A stretch of DNA of 6,116 nt, taken from the NCBI GenBank assembly GCA_050997195.1, contig JBPCRE010000047.1, forward strand, positions 1 to 6,116, written 5' to 3'. A program made the translations under genes and the position numbers. Positions 1 to 5,647 of the stretch are shown here, piece after piece (position 1 is the first letter of the stretch; each line of letters begins with the position of its first letter). The stretch comes from JACCZP01 sp050997195. Lineage in GTDB: Bacteria; Actinomycetota; Thermoleophilia; Solirubrobacterales; Thermoleophilaceae. The notes beneath the pieces were generated by a model. That model saw only the letters and a list, made by a program, of their open reading frames with translations, was not told the DNA's origin and made no database searches.

Positions 1-1075
1 AGTTAGGGGCGAGCCCGCGATCGTCCGCGCACGAGAGGGCGATGGCGGGAAATCCGCGACGGCGGGCGGCGTGAGCGTCGGTGGCGCCCGGTGGCCTTGC
101 CGGTCGAGCCCCGGTCCGCTCGGAGAGGGCGGGCTCCGAGGCCAGCTCGTCGCAGAGGGCGAGCAGCTCGGAGCGGTAGCCCGCGCGCCCGACGAAGCCC
201 TCGCTTCGCGCGTAGCGTACGGTGCCGGCACCGAGTCGATCGAGTCCCACGAAGATCGTCCGGCGGGGATCCAGGGCGCGCCGGTGCTCGCTCAGCCACC
301 GCGTCGTGCCGAGGAGAAGCCCGTCGCCGGCCCCCGGGAAGAGGACCCGGAGGTCGAAGTGCTCGAGGGCGCCGCCGTGGCGTTCGACGAGGCCCAGGGC
401 GCAGGCCACGCCGGAGGCGTTGTCAGAGGCCCCCGGCGTGATCCCGGACAGCGCGGTGTCGGCCAGCAGCAGCACCGCCACCAACAGGACGACCGTGGCG
501 GCGAACTGCACGCTGCTGAGCGTCACGCCCGCGAGGCCGCCGGCCCGAAGGGTGGAGCAGACGAGGGTCACCACGAGGGCCGCCACGAGCACCTCGAAGC
601 CACCGATGGGCCGCCCCAGGAGGCGGGCGATGCTCGCCTGCAGCCGCTGCGGTACGTCTCCGAAGATCGCGCCCGTGCGGCCCGCGTCGTAGTGGGCCAC
701 GAGGAAGATGGTTCCCGGCTTGACGCCGTCCTCGGTCGAGAGAACGTTCTGGGAGGCCCGCCTCGGGGTGAGCCGACGCACGAGAAAAGCCCGTCCGGTG
801 AGGTCGAGCAGCGTCGAGGCGAGCGTGACGGCGAGCAGCGCGGTGGCGAGCAGAGGAGAGAACACCGACGCCACGCTGGCGGCCGCCGCGAGGAGGGCGT
901 GGAGCAGATGGGTGAGCGCGTAGCTCGGGTTGACCCAGATGGGCTCCGACTCGGCCGCACGCCCCATCGCGTGCAGGCGCCCCTCGAGGTGAAGCGAGGC
1001 CCGGCGCTCGGCGTCCGTGCCCGGCCCGCGACCCTCGAAGGCCACCAGCGAGCGGATCTCCTGGATGGCGTCCAC
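1..1075 (-). CDS. Membrane-embedded M28-family peptidase-like protein (partial, C-terminus off the left edge)
   Basis: 358 residues are visible and the frame is open to the window edge. The M28 zinc-peptidase pattern is present: HYD at residues 128-130, SDNASG around D218, and a later LDRLG Asp at D279. Hydrophobic stretches near 54-71, 73-91, 161-178 and 187-209 suggest membrane helices, with the HYD motif between the second and third. This is the layout of actinobacterial membrane M28 proteins. The usual catalytic Glu-Glu of M28 reads Gly-Asp here (residues 250-251), so peptidase activity is uncertain. The C-terminal zinc His lies beyond the window. GTG at 1075 is chosen because an in-frame TAG sits eight codons upstream and the protein then begins at the conserved DAIQEIRSLVAFEGRG segment. 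There is no clear Shine-Dalgarno. The start lies 26 bases after a same-strand tRNA-Leu, so the two may share a transcript. Family call is fairly firm; function is not known. Confidence 0.8.
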   Translation of the reverse strand, partial: MDAIQEIRSLVAFEGRGPGTDAERRASLHLEGRLHAMGRAAESEPIWVNPSYALTHLLHALLAAAASVASVFSPLLATALLAVTLASTLLDLTGRAFLVRRLTPRRASQNVLSTEDGVKPGTIFLVAHYDAGRTGAIFGDVPQRLQASIARLLGRPIGGFEVLVAALVVTLVCSTLRAGGLAGVTLSSVQFAATVVLLVAVLLLADTALSGITPGASDNASGVACALGLVERHGGALEHFDLRVLFPGAGDGLLLGTTRWLSEHRRALDPRRTIFVGLDRLGAGTVRYARSEGFVGRAGYRSELLALCDELASEPALSERTGARPARPPGATDAHAARRRGFPAIALSCADDRGLAPN

Positions 1076-1101
1076 GGGAGGGATGCGCGGTACTGGCTAG
1101 G

Positions 1102-1184
1102 TGCGGCGGGTGGGATTCGAACCCACACGCCCTCTCGGGCAATGCGTTTTGAGCGCATCGAGTCTGCCGTTCCTCCACCGCCGC
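1102..1184 (-). tRNA. tRNA-Leu (anticodon CAA)
   Basis: An 83-base class II tRNA folds cleanly. The acceptor GCGGCGG pairs with CCGCCGC, followed by discriminator A, as expected for Leu. The D stem is GAG/CTC. The anticodon arm is ATGCG-CTCAAAA-CGCAT, placing CAA at 1151-1149. A long variable arm is present, and the T arm is GTGGG-TTCGAAT-CCCAC. The bases after A73 read CC then T, so CCA is not fully encoded. It decodes UUG. It is followed at 26 bases by the M28-like gene on the same strand. Confidence 0.97.
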
Positions 1185-1196
1185 ACGAGGCACTTC

Positions 1197-1202
1197 ACCT
1201 TA
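1197..1202 (-). promoter_or_regulatory. Putative -10 box of tRNA-Leu(CAA)
   Basis: The minus strand reads TAAGGT, which fits TAnnnT. It ends 12 bases before the mature tRNA 5' end, leaving a short leader for RNase P to remove. No convincing -35 hexamer is visible, so this is a weak call supported by position and by similar boxes before the other two tRNAs. Confidence 0.4.
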
Positions 1203-1222
1203 CCCTCGCCATCCGTCGGCCG

Positions 1223-1242
1223 GCCGGTCACTTGCGACCGGC
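1223..1242. terminator. 7-bp stem-loop after the four-helix membrane protein gene
   Basis: GCCGGTC and GACCGGC form a perfect 7-bp stem around the six-base loop acttgc. It starts about 16 bases past the stop of the minus-strand gene and lies just before the tRNA-Leu(CAA) promoter. It could end that transcript. There is no T-tract, so an intrinsic terminator is not proven; it may simply be an mRNA 3' hairpin. Confidence 0.35.
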
Positions 1243-1258
1243 GGGGTCGTCGGTCAGC

Positions 1259-1876
1259 TCACGCGAAGGTCTGGTCCTCGGGGCCGGCGTTGCCACGCCG
1301 GCCCGAGCCGGCGCCCACCGGATCGTCGTCACGACCGTGATCGTCGTCCTCGTCCGCCGGGCCGCCGCCGCGCCCGTCGGGACCATCGGGGCCGTCGTCG
1401 TAGTAGTCGTCCTCGGCGTCCTGACCGCGTTCCTCCACCTCGAGGTCCCACCCCTGGCCGAAGCCGACCCCGGCGGCCACCATCAGCAGCACCTGGACGA
1501 TCACGATGAGCATCGTGAGCAACCCGAGGATCGCCGCGGGCAGGAGATCGACGGCGTAGCCCTCCTTCGTGCGCTCGAACCACCCCGGCAGGCCGGGGGC
1601 GGCCATTACCGCAAACAGCAGGGCGGCCGACGCGGCCATGATGAGAACGCCGCGCTTCCACCTGAACACGTAGTAGGCCATCACCACGTAGATCCCGATG
1701 TAGACCACCACGAGCCACCGAGCCCCTTGCATGACGGTCCAGCCCCCGATCAGGGTGATGGAGATGAGGATGGCGCTCGCGAGGAGCAGGAAGGTCACGA
1801 CGACCTTGGTCGCCTTCGAGGACGCCTTCTCCCGGTTGGGATGGCGAAGCCTGGTAGCAGCACCCTCCTCAGCCAT
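1259..1876 (-). CDS. Four-helix integral membrane protein with acidic C-terminal tail, function unknown
   Basis: 205 residues. A short basic N-terminus (residues 1-24) is followed by predicted membrane helices near 25-45, 53-71, 76-98 and 112-137. A cytoplasmic-type tail of about 65 residues is rich in Asp, Glu and Gly, with runs of acidic residues and a few Tyr. The RWKR cluster between helices 2 and 3 together with the basic N-terminus predicts both ends inside the cell by the positive-inside rule. I recognise no domain or catalytic motif. The frame stays open upstream into tRNA-Leu(TAG), but ATG at 1876 is the right start: the extension reads tRNA sequence, and a -10-like TACACT lies nine bases before this ATG. 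No Shine-Dalgarno is present, which suits a leaderless message. The gene sits alone between two tRNA-Leu genes. The tail's low complexity may reflect GC-rich drift rather than a binding surface. Confidence 0.8.
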   Translation of the reverse strand: MAEEGAATRLRHPNREKASSKATKVVVTFLLLASAILISITLIGGWTVMQGARWLVVVYIGIYVVMAYYVFRWKRGVLIMAASAALLFAVMAAPGLPGWFERTKEGYAVDLLPAAILGLLTMLIVIVQVLLMVAAGVGFGQGWDLEVEERGQDAEDDYYDDGPDGPDGRGGGPADEDDDHGRDDDPVGAGSGRRGNAGPEDQTFA

Positions 1877-1885
1877 CAGCGGGGC

Positions 1886-1891
1886 AGTGTA
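1886..1891 (-). promoter_or_regulatory. Putative -10 box for a leaderless transcript of the four-helix protein
   Basis: TACACT on the minus strand ends nine bases before the ATG at 1876. Transcription would therefore begin within a few bases of the start codon, and there is no Shine-Dalgarno between them. Leaderless messages of this shape are common in actinobacteria. The -35 region shows nothing strong. Confidence 0.45.
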
Positions 1892-1972
1892 AGCCCTCAC
1901 GAAGGTGGAAGCGGAAGTCCCCGTCCGTCTGGATCTCGGCCCCGGCCCGCGCACCGACGCCCAACGACCACG

Positions 1973-2056
1973 TGCGGATGGAGGGACTCGAACCCCCAAA
2001 GGACCATGCCCACCGCGTCCTAAGCGCGGCGCGTCTACCACTTCCGCCACATCCGC
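1973..2056 (-). tRNA. tRNA-Leu (anticodon TAG)
   Basis: An 84-base class II tRNA. The acceptor GCGGATG pairs with CATCCGC, followed by discriminator A. The D stem is GCG/CGC. The anticodon arm is CCGCG-CTTAGGA-CGCGG, giving TAG at 2022-2020. A long variable arm and the T arm GGGGG-TTCGAGT-CCCTC (one G-T pair) complete it. CCA is not encoded. It decodes CUA and other CUN codons by wobble. It is divergent from tRNA-Trp. Confidence 0.97.
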
Positions 2057-2067
2057 CGGCGCCGCCA

Positions 2068-2073
2068 AGTCTA
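2068..2073 (-). promoter_or_regulatory. Putative -10 box of tRNA-Leu(TAG)
   Basis: TAGACT on the minus strand fits TAnnnT and ends 11 bases before the tRNA. It shares a 48-bp divergent gap with the tRNA-Trp -10 box. The -35 region is unremarkable. Confidence 0.45.
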
Positions 2074-2088
2074 GGGAGGCGGCTCGCC

Positions 2089-2094
2089 TACGAT
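2089..2094 (+). promoter_or_regulatory. Putative -10 box of tRNA-Trp
   Basis: TACGAT on the plus strand fits TAnnnT and ends ten bases before the tRNA-Trp 5' end. It lies back to back with the tRNA-Leu(TAG) box, so the two polymerases would compete for nearly the same DNA. Confidence 0.45.
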
Positions 2095-2104
2095 CGCGCC
2101 GGCG

Positions 2105-2178
2105 GGGGCACTGGCCAAACTGGCTAAGGCACCGGTCTCCAAAACCGGCGATTCCAGGTTCGAGTCCTGGGTGCCCCG
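2105..2178 (+). tRNA. tRNA-Trp (anticodon CCA)
   Basis: A 74-base tRNA. The acceptor GGGGCAC pairs with GTGCCCC, followed by discriminator G73, a known Trp identity base. The anticodon arm is CCGGT-CTCCAAA-ACCGG with CCA in the loop, the same arm as E. coli tRNA-Trp. The T arm is CCAGG-TTCGAGT-CCTGG. CCA is not encoded at the 3' end. In many actinobacteria tRNA-Trp is followed by secE and nusG; here it is followed by an integrase instead. Confidence 0.95.
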
Positions 2179-2392
2179 CTCGCCTTGCTTGCCGTTCGGG
2201 CGCCGATAGTCCTGCACACGGCCTCGTTACGGGCCGCTGCTCTCGCAGCCGGCCGCAGCGTCAGCTTGGCCAGATCCGGGCAACCGCGCTGTGCGGCGGT
2301 TCCTGACGATCGCGCGCGGATCGCGCGGAGCGCGCCCGACCCCGGCCCGGTAGGCGCCGCTGGGACTTCCCATTCCCGCCAACCAGAGCTAA
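2179..2392 (+). other. Intergenic leader between tRNA-Trp and the integrase
   Basis: 214 bases without a supportable gene. It contains an inverted pair AACCGC (2282-2287) and GCGGTT (2296-2301), and a GC-rich self-complementary stretch near 2308-2335. Either could terminate tRNA-Trp or take part in integrase control, but neither has a T-tract. No strong promoter or Shine-Dalgarno precedes the integrase start. Open frames crossing it show no family resemblance. Confidence 0.4.
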
Positions 2393-3550
2393 GTGTGTTC
2401 CGTGGCCGCCGCCTCACCCACGCGCTCGAAGCGCTCGCCCGAAGGGATTGTTCCCCGCCACTCCCGCCGCTGCCTATCTCGGGACGCCGGGCGCTGCGAC
2501 TGCCGCCCCGCCTACCAGGCTCAGGTCTGGTCTCCGAGAGACCGGAAGACGATTCGCAGGACCTTCGCCACCCTGGCCGAGGCGCGCTCCTGGCGCTCCG
2601 AGACCCAGACCGCACTGCGCAAGGGACAGATGCGGGCCCCGAGCCGGCGCACGCTCGAGGAAGCCGCCGTCGAGTGGCTCGGGCTCGCCCGTTCGGGGAT
2701 CGTCCGCTCACGCTCGGGGGATCGCTACAAGCCCTCCGCGCTCCGCAGCTACGAGGAGGCCCTGCGAACCAAGGTCCTGCCCGAGCTCGGGCGGCTACGA
2801 CTCTCGGCGGTGACGCGCAACTCGGTCCAGGATCTAGCTGACCGCCTCGCCGCGGAGGGACTCGCCCCGAGCACGGTCAGGAACTCGATCTTGCCGCTCC
2901 GTGCCATCTACCGCCGCGCCGTCCAGCGCGCCGAGGTGATCCAGAACCCCACGGAGGGACTCACCCTTCCGGCGGTCCGCGGGCGCCGCGAGCGGGTAGT
3001 GCGTCCCGCAGAGGCCAAGCAGCTGATCGAGGCCCTGCCGGAGGCCGACCGGGCGCTCTGGGCGACCGCCCTCTACGCCGGCCTTCGTCGCGGCGAGCTG
3101 CAGGGCCTTCGCTGGTGTGACGTCGACTTCGAGGCCGGCGTGATCCGTGTCGAGCGAAGCTGGGACCAGCGCGAGGGGCCAATCGCTCCCAAGAGCCGCG
3201 CGGGTCGGAGGCTGGTGCCGCTGGCCGGCCCGCTGCCGGCTTTGCTCGCCACGCAGCGCCTGCGCACCGCGGCGGTCGGGGAGGGGCCCGTCTTCCCAGG
3301 GCGAGCGGGCAAGCCGTTTGCCTCCGGAGCGGCCACTCGCCGCGCCCGAGCGATCTGGGCAGGGGAGGGGCTCGCACTGATCGGCCTCCACGAGTGCCGC
3401 CACACCTATGCCGCGCTGATGATCGCCGCCGGGGTGAACGTCAAGGCGCTCTCGCAGTACATGGGCCACTCCTCGATCACAGTGACCCTCGACCGCTACG
3501 GGCACCTGATGCCCGGGGCGGAGGGGGAGGCGGCGGCGATGCGCGAGTGA
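2393..3550 (+). CDS. Tyrosine recombinase / phage-type site-specific integrase
   Basis: 385 residues, normal length for an actinobacterial tyrosine integrase that moves phage or integrative elements in and out of the chromosome. Residues 40-75 (YQAQVW...RRTFATLAEA...) resemble the arm-site AP2-like domain. Residues 85-180 form the helical core-binding domain and 205-375 the catalytic domain. All six catalytic positions are present: R232 in AGLRRGEL, K267, H333 and R336 in HECR, H359 in MGHSS, and Y369 in LDRYG. The enzyme should therefore be active if expressed. An N-terminal H23-x3-C27-x7-C35-x-C37 cluster could bind a metal. A TAA directly precedes the GTG at 2393, and GTG at 2402 is an alternative start; neither has a clear ribosome site. 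A tRNA-fMet 3' fragment lies 92 bases past the stop, the expected place for its attachment site. No excisionase or other element gene is visible nearby. Confidence 0.93.
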   Translation: MCSVAAASPTRSKRSPEGIVPRHSRRCLSRDAGRCDCRPAYQAQVWSPRDRKTIRRTFATLAEARSWRSETQTALRKGQMRAPSRRTLEEAAVEWLGLARSGIVRSRSGDRYKPSALRSYEEALRTKVLPELGRLRLSAVTRNSVQDLADRLAAEGLAPSTVRNSILPLRAIYRRAVQRAEVIQNPTEGLTLPAVRGRRERVVRPAEAKQLIEALPEADRALWATALYAGLRRGELQGLRWCDVDFEAGVIRVERSWDQREGPIAPKSRAGRRLVPLAGPLPALLATQRLRTAAVGEGPVFPGRAGKPFASGAATRRARAIWAGEGLALIGLHECRHTYAALMIAAGVNVKALSQYMGHSSITVTLDRYGHLMPGAEGEAAAMRE

Positions 3551-3642
3551 AACGGAAACACGTTCGCCTCAGAACCACCCGGACGGGTCCCTCGCGCGTT
3601 AGGTTCCCTCTCGCAAACGAGGAGCGTGGCTGGAAGTTCCAC
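3551..3642. repeat. Short inverted repeats between integrase and attachment core
   Basis: This stretch holds a palindrome ACCCG-GA-CGGGT at 3577-3588, a CTCG/CGAG pair around 3610-3621, and TGGA-AGT-TCCA at 3631-3641 directly before the tRNA-like core. Arrays of small repeats beside a core are typical of integrase arm sites or of terminators after int. I cannot tell which from sequence alone. Confidence 0.35.
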
Positions 3643-3690
3643 CGTCGGTCTCATAACCCGAAGGTCGCAGGTTCGAATCCTGCCCCGCTA
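3643..3690 (+). other. tRNA-fMet 3'-half fragment, probable attachment site (attR-like)
   Basis: From the anticodon stem onward the sequence follows an initiator tRNA: loop CTCATAA (anticodon CAT at 3652-3654), CCCGA, AGGTC, then T arm GCAGG-TTCGAAT-CCTGC and CCCGCTA. The 5' half is absent: upstream bases give neither a D arm nor a matching acceptor strand. The loop-closing pair is T-C instead of G-C, so one of the three initiator G-C pairs is lost. The piece is therefore not a working tRNA. Elements that insert into tRNA genes carry exactly this 3' half. The fragment points away from the integrase, which makes the DNA to the right the likely chromosome side. The intact tRNA-fMet should lie at the other end, outside this window. 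Confidence 0.7.
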
Positions 3691-3714
3691 TGCGCTCCGA
3701 GCGATGCTCGAGGC

Positions 3715-3745
3715 CCACACGCCGGTACGTTCTCGTGCCGTGTGG
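3715..3745. terminator. Bulged stem-loop between att fragment and the Asp-box gene
   Basis: CCACAC pairs with GTGTGG, and GGTACG with CGTGCC (one T-G pair), around a TTCT loop with a three-base GCC bulge on the 5' arm. It lies about 40 bases past the stop of the minus-strand Asp-box gene. A smaller perfect hairpin CGAGC-GAT-GCTCG sits at 3698-3710. No T-tract follows on either strand, so function as a terminator is inferred from position. Confidence 0.45.
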
Positions 3746-3785
3746 CGGTGGAGCGCCCGAGCCGGCGGGTGGAGCCAGTTGCGGC

Positions 3786-4736
3786 TTACGGGGGCGACCG
3801 CGTGCCCCAGGTCCTGCCACCGTCGGTGCTCGCCCTGATCGTGCCGTCGGGCAGGGCGGCGTAGAGGGAGCGTTCTTCGACGGCCACGAAGGCGACCGGC
3901 TGAGAGCCGATCGGACCGCGCGACTGCCAGGTCCGTCCCCCATCCGAGCTGGCCTGGACCGCCCCTGCGGCGTCAACGTGGAACAGGCCGCCCGGAACCC
4001 AACCCAGCAGGCCGGCCGGAGCCCGGCCGAGCGGCTTCCATGTCCGGCCCTCGTCCTCCGAGGACTGCAAGCCCGACTCGTTCGAGGCCACGACCCGTCG
4101 GCCGTCGCGCGGGTCGATCGCCAGATCGACCAGGTCACCCGGCGGCATTCGCTCGGCGAAGTTCCGCCCCCCGTCCGAGCTGACCAGGAACCTGCCGCTG
4201 CTCGAATCGGCGCCGTAGACCCGAGGACCGGCTGCGCGGAGGAGATGGAAGTCCGCTTCGCCCGAGAGCGACACCGGCGTCCAGCTCCGACCGCTGTCGC
4301 GAGAGTCGATGAGCCCGAGCAGCGGGGGCCCGGAACTAAGTGCCCCGGGGTGGCCGGAGCCGAGGAATCGATCGGGACCCACGACGGTGAAGCCCATGGT
4401 GTCCTGGTCGCCCTGGCCGACGCGTTCAGGCCTGGCCTGAGCTTGGGCCATGCGGAAGAGGCCGGTGTGGGTGGCGATGAAGAGCGCCTTGTCACCGGGG
4501 TTCACCCCTAGGCCGTGGATGTGCACAGGCCCTTCCCCGGCGGAGGCGCTGCTCGCCGGGGGGTCGTCTTGACCGCCGCCGACGCTACCGACGAGGACCA
4601 CGGCGACGACCGCCACCAGGACCACAGCCACGGCGTAGCCCAACCGGCGCCGCCGACGCTCGTTCGCGGCGGCCTTACGCTCGCGGGCCACCCGTTCCTG
4701 CTCAAGCTTTCGCTTCTGCGCAGCGCGGTTGGCCAT
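3786..4736 (-). CDS. Membrane-anchored Asp-box beta-propeller protein, F510_1955 glycosylhydrolase-like
   Basis: 316 residues. A strongly basic, helix-forming N-terminus (1-33) precedes one membrane helix (about 34-52), a short Gly/Ser/Asp linker, and a sialidase-type propeller outside the cell. HIHGLGV at 72-78 and FLGSGHP at 124-130 fit the family known as F510_1955 glycosylhydrolases. Five Asp-boxes (SxDxGxxW/F) start near residues 145, 186, 226, 263 and 303. The propeller fold is well supported. Real glycosidase activity is not: no catalytic set of sialidases is evident, and Asp-boxes are structural. The gene follows the DUF4396 gene by 88 bases on the same strand and is probably in its operon. 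The ATG has no adjacent Shine-Dalgarno; a GGAGGT lies 24 bases upstream, too far for ordinary use. The family is, to my recollection, often found beside copper or other metal genes, which fits the ArsR neighbour. Confidence 0.82.
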   Translation of the reverse strand: MANRAAQKRKLEQERVARERKAAANERRRRRLGYAVAVVLVAVVAVVLVGSVGGGQDDPPASSASAGEGPVHIHGLGVNPGDKALFIATHTGLFRMAQAQARPERVGQGDQDTMGFTVVGPDRFLGSGHPGALSSGPPLLGLIDSRDSGRSWTPVSLSGEADFHLLRAAGPRVYGADSSSGRFLVSSDGGRNFAERMPPGDLVDLAIDPRDGRRVVASNESGLQSSEDEGRTWKPLGRAPAGLLGWVPGGLFHVDAAGAVQASSDGGRTWQSRGPIGSQPVAFVAVEERSLYAALPDGTIRASTDGGRTWGTRSPP

Positions 4737-4824
4737 CAGCGGCGCGGGCCCCGCAGCGCGACCTCCACGGGGCTGCCAGGCGCGCGCACGACCGCCCGGC
4801 AGCGAGGGGCGAGCCCCATGGCCC
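4737..4824 (-). other. Gap between DUF4396 and Asp-box genes with a short hairpin
   Basis: 88 bases. GGGGC-GA-GCCCC at 4806-4817 forms a small hairpin just after the DUF4396 stop, without a T-tract. A GGAGGT at 4766-4761 (minus strand) lies 24 bases before the next ATG. No TAnnnT box is placed to give the downstream gene its own leaderless start. Read-through from the DUF4396 promoter is the likeliest source of transcription. Confidence 0.35.
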
Positions 4825-5511
4825 TCATGCGATCGTCTTCGTGCCCCGACCGACGAGCCACGCCACCGCGGGGTAACCGGTCATCAACCCCAGGACGAGC
4901 CCGATCTGCATGAGGAAGAAGAAGGCGACGTCGGTGGGAGGGGGCATGAACCCCGAGAAGTGCAGGAGGATCATCCAGCCGCCCATGCCGACGTCGAAGG
5001 CGAGAACGGTCACCAGGGCTATGAGCAAGGCCGCCCCGACTCCAGCGCGCGAGGCGACGCCGCGCTCCTGCGCGGTGGAGAGGAAGTACTCGAAGATGAA
5101 CAACAGCGCGGTGGCGAGGACGCCGATGACGGCGATGAGGGCCCAGAGGTCGATGCCGAAGAGCGTCAGGCCCGAGAGGACGACGAGCGGCACACCGATG
5201 AAGTGGTCCACGGTGGAGGCCGCGCCACCCGAGAGACCCCCGGTTGGCCGCGCCGCGGAGAGGCTCTTATCAGGCGCGCCGCCGTGCTCCCTCTGCCACT
5301 TCTCGCTCCGCGGGCGGCCCCAGCGGGCGTAGACCAGGAGCGCGAGGGGCCCGAGATAGAGGGCCGATATCGGCCACACCGCTTCCATGGCCCGGACACG
5401 CTGGCGGTAGCCGCGGCCGTAGACGTCGTAGAGAAGCGCGCCCGCGCTCAGCACGGCTAGGGCCACGAAGACCCATGAGATTGCGGTAAGCCAGCCGGGA
5501 ACCATCAACAT
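4825..5511 (-). CDS. DUF4396 multi-pass membrane protein
   Basis: 228 residues. The N-terminus (PGWLTAISWVF...) and the VWPISALYLGPLAL segment (45-58) fit the DUF4396 family, as does the C-terminal MQIGLVLGLMTGYP...W stretch (201-218). Predicted helices lie near 8-28, 44-62, 104-120, 122-143, 157-176 and 195-220. As I recall, many family members carry a HCGAGCTLGD-like motif before the middle helices. Here the matching place (about 97-110) reads AASTVDHFIGVPLV, with no cysteine. The protein has none at all from the chosen start, so any metal-binding role of that motif is lost or moved. ATG at 5511 is preferred over longer in-frame starts because GAGGAG sits seven bases upstream and the family N-terminus begins there. 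The gene is divergent from the ArsR regulator and heads a likely operon with the Asp-box gene. Its biochemical role is unknown. Confidence 0.85.
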   Translation of the reverse strand: MLMVPGWLTAISWVFVALAVLSAGALLYDVYGRGYRQRVRAMEAVWPISALYLGPLALLVYARWGRPRSEKWQREHGGAPDKSLSAARPTGGLSGGAASTVDHFIGVPLVVLSGLTLFGIDLWALIAVIGVLATALLFIFEYFLSTAQERGVASRAGVGAALLIALVTVLAFDVGMGGWMILLHFSGFMPPPTDVAFFFLMQIGLVLGLMTGYPAVAWLVGRGTKTIA

Positions 5512-5518
5512 AAGAACA

Positions 5519-5524
5519 CTCCTC
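5519..5524 (-). promoter_or_regulatory. Shine-Dalgarno deciding the DUF4396 start
   Basis: GAGGAG on the minus strand, seven bases before ATG at 5511. It is the only strong ribosome site in the window. It argues against the in-frame upstream start near 5652, which would run through the regulatory region. Confidence 0.8.
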
Positions 5525-5647
5525 GTTTCGAATTTGCGGTTAGCGGCCGGAAGGCCGCCGTGACGTTCGGGGAACCTGACGACCTCGGCCTCGAGTTGCG
5601 CCGAGGGAGGTCGCCGGTTCAGGTATGCGCTACACGGTAGCTGGAAC

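Noticed and set aside
71..2023. A 650-codon open frame on the plus strand
   Set aside because: It runs antisense through the M28-like gene, both tRNA-Leu genes and the four-helix gene. Its product is low-complexity with no family features. Long shadow frames are expected at this GC content.
1101..2068. Several frames crossing the tRNAs with phrases such as GGIRTHTPSRA, GGTRTPKG and WVRIPPAAP
   Set aside because: These are translations of tRNA T-arms, a well-known source of false conserved hypothetical proteins.
2185..2841. A plus-strand frame starting after tRNA-Trp and overlapping the integrase
   Set aside because: No recognisable motif and mostly overlaps the integrase in another frame.
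2172..3689. Nine-base direct repeat TGCCCCGCT at 2172-2180 and 3681-3689 flanking the integrase as attL/attR
   Set aside because: Both copies are tRNA 3' ends of different tRNAs, so the match is explained by acceptor/T-arm similarity. It is too short and breaks at once on both sides.
3622..3690. A complete tRNA-Met gene
   Set aside because: The 5' acceptor strand pairs at only about five of seven positions, there is no normal D arm, and the anticodon stem has a mismatch next to the loop.
3599..4495. A minus-strand frame beginning in the tRNA-fMet fragment region (QDSNLRPSGYETDG)
   Set aside because: The conserved-looking part is reverse-translated tRNA sequence; the rest overlaps the Asp-box gene in another frame.
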